Of a DNA stretch of 64,000 bases, positions 25,905 through 32,576 are shown piece by piece. Origin of the DNA: Thioalkalivibrio sp. ALE14 (lineage in GTDB: Bacteria; Pseudomonadota; Gammaproteobacteria; Ectothiorhodospirales; Ectothiorhodospiraceae). The notes beneath the pieces were generated by a model. The model made no database searches. It saw only the letters and a program-made list of their open reading frames with translations, and was not told the origin of the DNA. The number at the start of each line of letters is the position of its first letter. Position 1 is the first letter of the stretch. Both the position numbers and the translations under genes were made by a program. The stretch is taken from assembly GCF_000376845.1 (NCBI RefSeq), contig NZ_AQXY01000025.1:124001-188000 (forward strand), in the 5' to 3' direction.

Positions 25905-27356
25905 ATGTCCGGATCAGGAAAGATCAACGGGGCCTTGTGGCCTGCGCTGCCCAGCGGAATTGTCGATTCGGCTGGCGCGCAGGCCGGCTTCGGTGCGGAG
26001 GTGTTCCGGGCCTGCTCCACGGGTGCACCCCGCGAGGTGGCCTGGCTGGATGCCGGTGGGCATGCCCGCGAGTCCGTGCTGCGCCTTTCGGGTGCCTGGC
26101 GATTGCGCCGCCTGAGCTTCCCGCTGGCGCGCGCCTGGCCCGACCTCGACGGGGTCCGGGTGGGTCTGCTGGATCTCGATCATCCCCTGCCGTCGCAGTT
26201 GATTGACTTCGTGAATGCCCACCAGCATGTCAAATGGATTGCGCTGGTCCATCCGGGGTTGCTGCCGAGTCCCGCATTGCGCGACCTGATCCGCGATAAC
26301 TGCTATGACTTCCATACCCTGCCGCTGGATCAGGCCCGTCTGGAGGTCACGCTGGGCCGTGCCTGTGGCATGGCCGTGCTGGAGACCCCGTCCGAGCACA
26401 CCGCGATGGTCCCGTCGCCCGCCGAGGGACGCCCGATTATTGGCCACAGCGCCCCCATGCAGTCCCTGGCGCGGCAGCTCACGCGCGTGGCCGGTTCGGA
26501 AGCGCCGGTCCTGTTCCTCGGGGAGAGCGGGACCGGGAAGGAACTGGCGGCGCGGACGGTACATCGTCTGTCGCGCCGCGCTGACGGTCCGTTTGTGGCG
26601 GTCAACTGCGGGGCGCTGCCGGCACCGCTGATCCAGTCCGAACTGTTCGGGCACGAGGCGGGGGCCTTTACCGGCGCGACGCGGCGCAAGATCGGGCAGC
26701 TGGAACTGGCTCATGACGGGACGCTGCTGCTGGACGAGATCGGGGATCTGGGCCTCGAGCTTCAGGTGAACCTGCTGCGCTTCCTGCAGGAGGGGACGCT
26801 GGTGCGTGTGGGTGGCCTGCAGCCCATCCAGGTCGATGTGCGGGTGCTGGCGGCCACCCACATGAATCTGTTCCGCGCCGTCGAGGCGGGGCGTTTCCGC
26901 GAGGATCTCTACTACCGCCTGAACGTGATTCAGCTCGATGTGCCGCCCCTGCGCGATCGCGGGAGCGACTTGATGGCGCTCGCGCAGTTCTATTTCGAGC
27001 GTTTCCGGTGCCAGAACCCGCGCCTGCGCGGCTTCACCCAGGCAGCGGTCCGGGCGCTCCATGGCCATCGCTGGCCGGGCAATGTCCGTGAACTGGTCAA
27101 TCGCATCCAGCGGGCCGTGACCATGGCGGAGGGACGCCTGATACGGCCGGAGGATCTGGGATTCCCGGCGCAGGAGCGGGATGACAGCCAGGAGACGCTG
27201 GCGCAGGCGCGCGACCGCGCGGAACGCGAGACGGTCATACGGGCGCTGGGGCAGTGCGACAACAACGTGTCGCGTGCCGCACGCCAACTGGGAGTGGGGC
27301 GAGTGACGCTTTATCGCTTGCTCGACAAGTACGGGGTGCGGCCACAGAAGCACTGA
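25905..27356 (+). CDS. VpsR-like sigma-54-family transcriptional regulator
   Basis: This 483-residue enhancer-binding protein has an atypical receiver-like domain (about 1-165) lacking a clear phospho-acceptor Asp and containing NCYDFHTLPLDQARLEVTLG, a hallmark of VpsR. The AAA+ domain (about 178-415) has Walker A GESGTGKE, the sigma-54 contact loop GAFTGA, Walker B LLLDEIGD and the arginine region [12 protein letters not shown] Fis-type helix-turn-helix ends the protein (RAARQLGVGRVTLYRLLDKYG). VpsR in Vibrio responds to c-di-GMP and activates biofilm matrix genes. Here it directly precedes a beta-barrel gene and faces an amyloid-like operon, so it is a likely regulator of both. Confidence 0.9.
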   Translation: MSGSGKINGALWPALPSGIVDSAGAQAGFGAEVFRACSTGAPREVAWLDAGGHARESVLRLSGAWRLRRLSFPLARAWPDLDGVRVGLLDLDHPLPSQLIDFVNAHQHVKWIALVHPGLLPSPALRDLIRDNCYDFHTLPLDQARLEVTLGRACGMAVLETPSEHTAMVPSPAEGRPIIGHSAPMQSLARQLTRVAGSEAPVLFLGESGTGKELAARTVHRLSRRADGPFVAVNCGALPAPLIQSELFGHEAGAFTGATRRKIGQLELAHDGTLLLDEIGDLGLELQVNLLRFLQEGTLVRVGGLQPIQVDVRVLAATHMNLFRAVEAGRFREDLYYRLNVIQLDVPPLRDRGSDLMALAQFYFERFRCQNPRLRGFTQAAVRALHGHRWPGNVRELVNRIQRAVTMAEGRLIRPEDLGFPAQERDDSQETLAQARDRAERETVIRALGQCDNNVSRAARQLGVGRVTLYRLLDKYGVRPQKH

Positions 27357-27466
27357 ACCGGCGGTTTGGTGTCGTGGAGGCGGTCCGATGGGGGACGCGC
27401 AAGGCCCGGTCGGCGTGACCGGGCTGTGGGTTCCTGTATTCGTTGCCCCCTTGCGGGGCCGGGAGA

Positions 27467-28525
27467 ATGACCGTGGACGGGACTTGGATCGGGAGGAGGG
27501 GGGCGGGGCTGATGGTCGGCCCGTTGTTGCTGGGATTTTCGGCCACGGTGGTTGCGCAGGAGGGTCGCGAGGCGGTCGGTGATGCACCGCGCGACACCGG
27601 GCCACAGGTCACGGTTTTCGAGGAGCGCGGCATGCTGACGCCGCAGGGGCAATGGGTGATCGAGCCCTCGCTGTCCTACGTGCACAGCAGCGCGCTGGAT
27701 GTCTCGATCGAGGGCTTCACGATTATCCCGGCCCTGGCGATCGGGCTGATCGATGTCAGCGAGACGGAGCGGGATACCCTGACGGCGGCGGTGGCATTGC
27801 GGTACGGGCTCACCGACCGACTGGAGGTCGGGCTGAAGATCCCCTGGGTCTACCGCGAGCAGCAGGTGCGGCGGCGTGACATCCTGGAGGGGACCGAGCT
27901 GGAGCGGGTCACCGGGTCCACGGGCAGTGGTCTCGGCGATATCGAGTTCGGATTGTCCTATCAGTTCAACACGGCGGACCGAGGACGACCGTTCTTTATC
28001 GGCAACCTGAAGGCCAAGAGCCGCACCGGGACCGACCCGTTCTCGGTGGATCGGCGCCGGATTGTGGACGAGGATGGCAATCGTCTCGGCGAGATCTTCC
28101 TGGAACAGCCAACCGGTTCCGGGTTCTGGGCGGTGCAGCCCAGCGTGACCATGATCTATCCGACCGATCCTGCGGTACTGTTCGCGAACGTCAGCTACCT
28201 GTGGAACATCGAGCGCGACGTGGGGCCGGATTACGGCACGGTCGATCCCGGGGATGCCTTCGGGGCCAGCCTCGGGATGGCCATCAGCCTGAACGATCGT
28301 ACCTCGATGAGCTTGGGCTACGACCACAGCGTGGTGTTTCGTACCCGCGTGGAGAACGATCCGGGGCTGGAGCCGGTGTTCGGACGACGCCAGGTGGGGA
28401 CTCTGCTGTGGGGGGTGTCGCACCGTCTGAGCGAACGCACCAGCCTGAACTTCTCCCTCGGTGTCGGGGTAACGGAATCGGCGCCCGACGTCCAGATGAC
28501 GGTACGGGTTCCGATGCGTTTCTGA
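27467..28525 (+). CDS. outer-membrane beta-barrel protein (MetA-pathway/transporter-like family), possible FapF-like role
   Basis: This 352-residue exported protein has a signal peptide with an n-region Arg pair (IGRRGAGLMVGPLLLGFSA, cleavage near VVAQ). It is followed by alternating amphipathic strands ending in aromatic Phe (VRVPMRF), typical of outer-membrane barrels. The segment PQGQWVIEPSLSYVHSSALD and ALRYGLTDRLEVGLKIPWVY match proteins annotated as transporters of the phenol-MetA-degradation family. An alternative ATG at 27512 has a better-spaced GGAGGA site. No N-terminal coiled coil, as in true FapF, is seen. It lies 110 bases after the VpsR-like gene and converges on the amyloid-like operon. 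Confidence 0.8.
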   Translation: MTVDGTWIGRRGAGLMVGPLLLGFSATVVAQEGREAVGDAPRDTGPQVTVFEERGMLTPQGQWVIEPSLSYVHSSALDVSIEGFTIIPALAIGLIDVSETERDTLTAAVALRYGLTDRLEVGLKIPWVYREQQVRRRDILEGTELERVTGSTGSGLGDIEFGLSYQFNTADRGRPFFIGNLKAKSRTGTDPFSVDRRRIVDEDGNRLGEIFLEQPTGSGFWAVQPSVTMIYPTDPAVLFANVSYLWNIERDVGPDYGTVDPGDAFGASLGMAISLNDRTSMSLGYDHSVVFRTRVENDPGLEPVFGRRQVGTLLWGVSHRLSERTSLNFSLGVGVTESAPDVQMTVRVPMRF

Positions 28526-28558
28526 GGGGCGTGGCAGGGGCGGTTGTGGCGGGTGTTA

Positions 28559-29122
28559 CTACCAGCCGCGGCCGCCGTCCAGAAGCTGCTGATTCAGGGC
28601 TCGCCCGAGGTCACTGCGCGGCATTTGCAGGTTGCGCAGTTCCAGTTGCATGATCGTCTGGTGGTGGATCGCCTGGCCGTCCAGTTGATTCTGAATGGTC
28701 GTGACCCAGCCCGTGCCGTCCAGCGAATCGGTGACCAGCGCCCGCGGCGGAAATGCATCCGGTCCACTGCGGATCATGATGCGACTGGCCGTGTGGGCAT
28801 GGCTCGCCGCCTGGTTCAGGGGGCCGATCGGGAGCAGCGTGGTCTGGTGCAGGGTCTCGCCGTTCAGGGAGGTGATCTGGTCCAGCCCGATCGCGATTTG
28901 CAGGCCGTCGCGGCCAAAGAAGCCGCCACGCTGTTCGGCCAGGATCGTATCGGGGACCACGCGCGGGTCCTGTGCGCCGGGGAGGCTGTCCAGGGCGAAT
29001 CCGGTGGCGGGCAGGGCGGCCAGTATGAAGCACAGCACCACTCGCAAGTACCTGCGCCTCTGACCCGTCCGCGGAGCATGCGGTTCGGCGAAGCCCGTTC
29101 GGTTCGTGGTTGTCGCAGGCAT
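28559..29122 (-). CDS. secreted protein of amyloid-like operon (TxIQN motif), function unknown
   Basis: This 187-residue protein is the last gene of the four-gene operon. The chosen start ATG 29122 shares its A with the C39-peptidase stop (TGATG); ATG 29128 is also possible. A basic n-region (GQRRRYLR) and hydrophobic stretch ending TGFALD form an export signal. The C-terminal third contains GWVTTIQNQLDGQAIHHQTI and MQLELRNLQ, a strand-turn-strand pattern. It resembles segments in the 131-residue and repeat-rich proteins upstream. It may be a minor fibre subunit or assembly factor, possibly FapE-like by position. No named domain is recognised. Confidence 0.75.
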   Translation of the reverse strand: MPATTTNRTGFAEPHAPRTGQRRRYLRVVLCFILAALPATGFALDSLPGAQDPRVVPDTILAEQRGGFFGRDGLQIAIGLDQITSLNGETLHQTTLLPIGPLNQAASHAHTASRIMIRSGPDAFPPRALVTDSLDGTGWVTTIQNQLDGQAIHHQTIMQLELRNLQMPRSDLGRALNQQLLDGGRGW

Positions 29123-29832
29123 CACCATTCTCGGGCTCGCGGGAGGTTGAGGGTGAATCGGCCGAGGTCGTGCCGCACCACACCCTCGCCGACGGGCGCC
29201 CGGGTGATGGCCGCCCACGTTTGCGGGGCGTTGAAGCTTGCGCGGGCACGCTCCACGTCTTCGCGAATGACGAACAGGATGTCGTTGACCTGGACCGACT
29301 CGAACTCGGGGCGACGATAGCTCTTGAGTCCCAGGGCCGGATCTCCGACCAGCACTTCGCCATCGCGCAGCCCCTTGATGACCACGAAATGCCGGTATCC
29401 TCGCGTCTCGATCATCGCGATCGCGGGGACGCCAAGCCCCTCAAGGTCGTCCAGGCCGATGCGGAAGCCATCTGCTGCAAGGTGGGCCTCCGAGGCGAGG
29501 TAGGTCTTCATGTCCAGGAGCGAGAAGCCCTGGGCACGAATCAGATCCTGATCGCCGCGGCGGAACATGCCGTCGAAGGTGGTGGTTTCCTCGGTGGGAC
29601 GGTCGTAGTGATAGCTCAGCAGGGTCGCCAGCGCCGCGGATCCACAGCTGAAGTCGTATTGCTGCGGCACCACCGAGCGGAAGCGCAGGGCCTTCATGCT
29701 GTCGACCGGTACGTTCATGCTCCCGATGACCCCCGGAAACTGGGCGCCACCCATCTGCGCCATCAGGGGCTGCGGGCCCTGCAGGGCCAGTAGCAGTGCG
29801 GCCAGTGCCAGACGAAGACCCCGGCGGGCCAT
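29122..29832 (-). CDS. secreted C39-type cysteine peptidase (FapD-like)
   Basis: This 236-residue protein has a signal peptide (residues 1-25, ending LMAQ) and a stand-alone C39 peptidase domain. The catalytic Cys is in QQYDFSCGSAALATLLSYHY (Cys63), the His in GYRHFVVIKG (His148) and the Asp in GDPALGLK (Asp164). C39 peptidases usually sit at the N terminus of bacteriocin ABC exporters and cut double-Gly leaders. A free exported form inside a small operon of repeat proteins is the arrangement of FapD in Pseudomonas functional-amyloid operons. It starts three bases after the preceding stop. It probably processes or helps export the fibre proteins. Confidence 0.88.
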   Translation of the reverse strand: MARRGLRLALAALLLALQGPQPLMAQMGGAQFPGVIGSMNVPVDSMKALRFRSVVPQQYDFSCGSAALATLLSYHYDRPTEETTTFDGMFRRGDQDLIRAQGFSLLDMKTYLASEAHLAADGFRIGLDDLEGLGVPAIAMIETRGYRHFVVIKGLRDGEVLVGDPALGLKSYRRPEFESVQVNDILFVIREDVERARASFNAPQTWAAITRAPVGEGVVRHDLGRFTLNLPRAREW

Positions 29833-29835
29833 GAT

Positions 29836-30231
29836 TCAGGGGTTGATCGTGACGTTCACGATCATCGATTCCTGGATGGCCACGTTGTGGCCGGTGTTCT
29901 GGATGATCGTGGAGAATCCACGGGCATTGTCAAAGGCGCCGTTGGCAATCAGGTTGGTACCGCCATGGCCGCCCACGACGACATTGTCGTGCAGGGCAAT
30001 CTGGGAATGGACCTGACCCAGCTGCACGTTGCTGACCCCCTGCCGGGCGCGTTGCTCATTCAGGGTATCCGTGCCCACAGGTGCCAGTGCCTGTATGTCC
30101 AGCTGGGATGGATGTGCATGAGAGGCGTGTCTCTCGATGGCGTCGTCCGCGGTGACTGTACCCGCCACTAGGCTCAGTGCGCCCAGCATTGCGGGCAGGA
30201 GGTATCGAGGGCGCTTTCGGGAAGGGAACAT
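29836..30231 (-). CDS. small secreted protein of amyloid-like operon
   Basis: This 131-residue exported protein has a basic n-region and signal peptide ending VTADD. The mature part contains ARQGVSNVQLGQVHSQIALH, NVVVGGHGGTNLIANGAFDN and the C-terminal stretch GFSTIIQNTGHNVAIQESMI, ending in VNVTINP. The N/Q-rich strand-turn-strand pattern with IQN-x-GxN-xxIQ is similar to curlin/FapB-type amyloid repeats. It follows the large repeat protein by 63 bases and precedes the C39 peptidase by three. It could be a nucleator or minor fibre subunit; this is inferred. Confidence 0.72.
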   Translation of the reverse strand: MFPSRKRPRYLLPAMLGALSLVAGTVTADDAIERHASHAHPSQLDIQALAPVGTDTLNEQRARQGVSNVQLGQVHSQIALHDNVVVGGHGGTNLIANGAFDNARGFSTIIQNTGHNVAIQESMIVNVTINP

Positions 30232-30294
30232 GACCGAATTCTCCAGTGGAGTACCAAGGCGCGACGGGTCCGGAGACCCGCCGCGTCGTACGGA

Positions 30295-31266
30295 CTAGTT
30301 GCCCAGGTTCAAGTGCGCCTGCACCGAGACCTGCTGTTGCGTCAGGCTGTTGGCCCCGCTGTTCTGCGAGACCTGGGTGATGCCAGCCGGGGACACGAAG
30401 GAATCGGAACCGATCGTGTTGTACGCGGTGCTGCGCGCCCCTTCGGCGATATCCACGTAGTTCCCGGTGACCGTACCGGACAGGTCGTTCTGGCTGACCA
30501 CGGCGTTGACCTGCAGCATGGTGTTGAAGCTGTCGGTTGCCGTGCTGTTGCCGGAATCCATGACCGCGAGGCTGTTGTCGGAGTTGTCGCTCTGATCGCG
30601 GGTCACGCTGGCGGTGGAGCCATTGTTGGCGGCGGCACTGTTGTCGTCGGCGCTGGCCGAGCTGTTGTCCGAGCTGTCGTTGCCCGAATCCGACACATTG
30701 AGGCTGTTGTCGGAGTTATCGTTGCCCGAGTCCGATACGTTCAGGCTGTTGTCGGAGTTGTCGTTACCGGAGTCGGCGACGTTCAGGCTGTTATCGGAGC
30801 TGTCATTCCCCGAGTCCGAGACCGTGGTGTTCCCCGAATCCGCGATGCTGGTGCTGTTGTCGGAACTGTCGTTACCGGAGTCGGCGACGTTCAGGCTATT
30901 GTCCGAGTTGTCGTTGCCCGAATCGGCGATGTTCAGACTGTTGTCCGAGCTGTCATTGCCCGAGTCGGCCACATTCAGACTGTTGTCGGAACTGTCGTTG
31001 CCCGAATCCGAGACCGTCGTGTTCCCCGAGTCCGCCACGCTGGTGCTGTTGTCGGAGCTATTGGACAGGTCGGAGTCATTGACCGTTACTGCCAGCGAAT
31101 TTTCGTTGGCGGAGGAACCGCCATTGTCGGCGGTCGAGGAGGCCGTGGCATTCTGATCGCCCACCTCGCCTTCCGCCGTATTGGTCGGATTGGCCAGCGC
31201 GAGTCCGGAGCTCAGGCCGAAAGCGAGTGCGATCGCGGAAGCGATAAGTGTCTTTTTGAAGCTCAT
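30295..31266 (-). CDS. large secreted Asp/Ser/Asn repeat protein, candidate functional-amyloid subunit
   Basis: This 323-residue protein has a signal peptide cut near LALA-NPT. Residues about 70-202 hold tandem units of 14 residues of the form DSGNDSSDNSLNVA, with two DSGNTTVS variants. They are acidic and almost free of hydrophobic residues except the LNV/LNI triplet. The C-terminal region has VSQNDLSGTVTGNY and GITQVSQNSGANSLTQQQVS, the latter similar to Fap and curlin repeat cores. No cysteine is present. It is the first gene of the operon and probably the main secreted product. The acidity would suit a saline or alkaline habitat. No database family was recognised with certainty. Confidence 0.78.
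   Translation of the reverse strand: MSFKKTLIASAIALAFGLSSGLALANPTNTAEGEVGDQNATASSTADNGGSSANENSLAVTVNDSDLSNSSDNSTSVADSGNTTVSDSGNDSSDNSLNVADSGNDSSDNSLNIADSGNDNSDNSLNVADSGNDSSDNSTSIADSGNTTVSDSGNDSSDNSLNVADSGNDNSDNSLNVSDSGNDNSDNSLNVSDSGNDSSDNSSASADDNSAAANNGSTASVTRDQSDNSDNSLAVMDSGNSTATDSFNTMLQVNAVVSQNDLSGTVTGNYVDIAEGARSTAYNTIGSDSFVSPAGITQVSQNSGANSLTQQQVSVQAHLNLGN
30661..31059. repeat. coding tandem repeats, about 42-bp period
   Basis: On the plus strand the unit reads like CTGTTGTCGGAGTTATCGTT followed by a GCCCGA(A/G)TCCGA stretch and ends in TTCAGG. About nine or ten units encode the DSGNDSSDNSLNVA repeats. Copies differ mainly by synonymous changes and by D-S/D-N swaps. Such an array is prone to length change by slippage or recombination. 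Confidence 0.8.
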
Positions 31267-31305
31267 GATGAATCTCCTTTGGGTTGTGTCGACACGCCTC
31301 TAGGC

Positions 31306-31345
31306 GTCGTGGCCGCCATGACGCAACCGCCCTGGCGGCCACGAC
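31306..31345. promoter_or_regulatory. perfect 12-bp inverted repeat in leader of amyloid-like operon
   Basis: GTCGTGGCCGCC at 31306-31317 is exactly complementary to 31334-31345, with a 16-base spacer. It lies 40-79 bases upstream of the repeat-protein start and overlaps the start site predicted from the -24/-12 candidate. It has no T-run on either side, so it is not a standard terminator. It could be an operator or a stem in the 5' leader. Confidence 0.6.
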
Positions 31346-31354
31346 AAATCCGTT

Positions 31355-31370
31355 AGCAGGCGTCGGGCCA
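31355..31370 (-). promoter_or_regulatory. candidate sigma-54 promoter (-24/-12) for the amyloid-like operon
   Basis: On the minus strand the site reads TGGCCCGACGCCTGCT, with GG and GC ten bases apart as required for -24/-12 elements. It matches most positions of TGGCACG-N4-TTGC. It is about 90 bases upstream of the repeat-protein ATG. The nearby VpsR-like protein has the GAFTGA sigma-54 loop and is a plausible activator. Confidence 0.5.
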
Positions 31371-31848
31371 AATGGAGGATTCTTCGATTAATCAGGGCCT
31401 TGCGGATTCCCCTCGGATGTCCGTCGCGGGCGATCTGTACCGCTGGCGAAACAACAAATGATCGGTCTCCTGCGGATCCGCCTGTAAGTGGCGGAAATCC
31501 GAAAAGAATCACGCGGGACGCAAGCTGTCTTCCCGGGAGACAACCATCGCCCAGCATCCACGCGAGATGGGCAAACGGGGTCCAACTGGTTCTGGGCAGA
31601 GGCGTATTGGGGCCGCAAGGCTTCGAGTGCCCAGGACGTGCGGTATCGCAGATCGGCGTATGGCTACGTGCCCGTTCATGGCGCCCGGGCTGGCCGATGA
31701 GACGATTACCCCGGCGGCAGGTGTGGCGGTTGGTGGAGGCGGGGGATCGCACCACAGCCGCCGGGCGGCCCTGCGGGCCGGCCCGGTGTACTGCGGTTAC
31801 GCGGACGGCCCGGGGTTCGGGATCCGCAGGGTATGTTGGGGTGGAGTC
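31371..31848. other. intergenic region without recognised gene
   Basis: These 478 bases lie between the putative sigma-54 promoter and the ferredoxin gene stop. A bulged GC hairpin near 31760-31790 (CCGGGCGGCCC with its near complement) lies downstream of the ferredoxin gene and may slow transcription. No conserved open frame, tRNA or repeat family member was seen. The area could contain upstream activator sites for the amyloid-like operon. Confidence 0.5.
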
Positions 31849-32172
31849 TCAGCGCTCCAGGTACTGCAGCTTGTTCTCGACGCCGTCCCATTCTTCGGCA
31901 TCTTCCGGAGGGTCCTTGCGCGAGGTGATGACCGGCCAGGTGCGGGCGAGTTCGGCGTTCAGCTCTATGAAGTGCATCTGATCCTCTGGCACGTCGTCCT
32001 CTGGCAGTATGGCTTCGGCCGGGCATTCCGGTTCGCACAGGGTGCAGTCGATGCACTCGTCCGGATCGATGGCCAGGAAGTTCGGGCCTTCATGGAAGCA
32101 GTCGACCGGGCAGACCTCGACGCAGTCGGTGTACTTGCACTTGATGCAGTTATCGATAACGACGAACGTCAT
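31849..32172 (-). CDS. fdxA: 7Fe ferredoxin FdxA ([3Fe-4S][4Fe-4S])
   Basis: This cytoplasmic electron carrier has 107 residues. The first cluster motif is [17 protein letters not shown], with Cys positions typical of Azotobacter-type 7Fe ferredoxins, and the second is [12 protein letters not shown]. The C-terminal extension after residue 60 (ending [13 protein letters not shown]) is diagnostic of FdxA. The start ATG 32172 opens directly with [13 protein letters not shown]. It stands alone between the amyloid region and mutS. The redox partner cannot be named from sequence. Confidence 0.95.
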   Translation of the reverse strand: MTFVVIDNCIKCKYTDCVEVCPVDCFHEGPNFLAIDPDECIDCTLCEPECPAEAILPEDDVPEDQMHFIELNAELARTWPVITSRKDPPEDAEEWDGVENKLQYLER

Positions 32173-32356
32173 GGTGTTTCTCCCTTTTCATTCAGTCTTG
32201 TGACCGGTCGTTTCCGCTGACCGCCCTGGCCGAGCGTGAACCGGCCGTGGCACCGCCAGCCGGCAGGATTTCGCCGCATTGTAACGCCTCCCCTGCGGCT
32301 GTCGGGAATCCCGGGCGAACCCTGGCCACATTCGGCGGGCGCGCCAGCGGCGGGCC

Positions 32357-32485
32357 GATTGCCGCGGCCCCCGCGGGGCCTCGCAATGACTGGGCGCGAG
32401 GCATGCCCACCCCTCAACCCCTCATCGCAAGGCGCGGCCATCCCCTTAACCGTCATCGCGAGGAGCGAAGCGACGTGGCGATCTC
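32357..32485. repeat. GTCATNGCGAGG-type repeats between fdxA and mutS
   Basis: A right-end type copy (GCGGGGCCTCGCAATGAC, ending at 32390) is followed by a left-end type copy (CGTCATCGCGAGGAGCGAAG, from 32451, running on to GCGATCTC). They belong to the same palindrome family as the element at 20452. The rest of the 404-base gap has no gene. Confidence 0.7.
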
Positions 32486-32576
32486 TCGGAGCACCCCCGA
32501 CGCTGGGCCCCTCGGGGAATTCCGATGGTTCCGAACGTGATGGCCACGGCCCCTTCGGGACCGCGCAACGAGCGCC

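Noticed and set aside
27357-27466. A -24/-12 site before the beta-barrel gene (TTTGGTGTCGTGGAGGC)
   Set aside because: GG and GC spacing fits, but most other consensus positions do not match.
30661-31059. Regular repeats that could suggest a CRISPR array
   Set aside because: The period is a continuous 42 bp in one coding frame with no unique spacers, and no cas gene is nearby.
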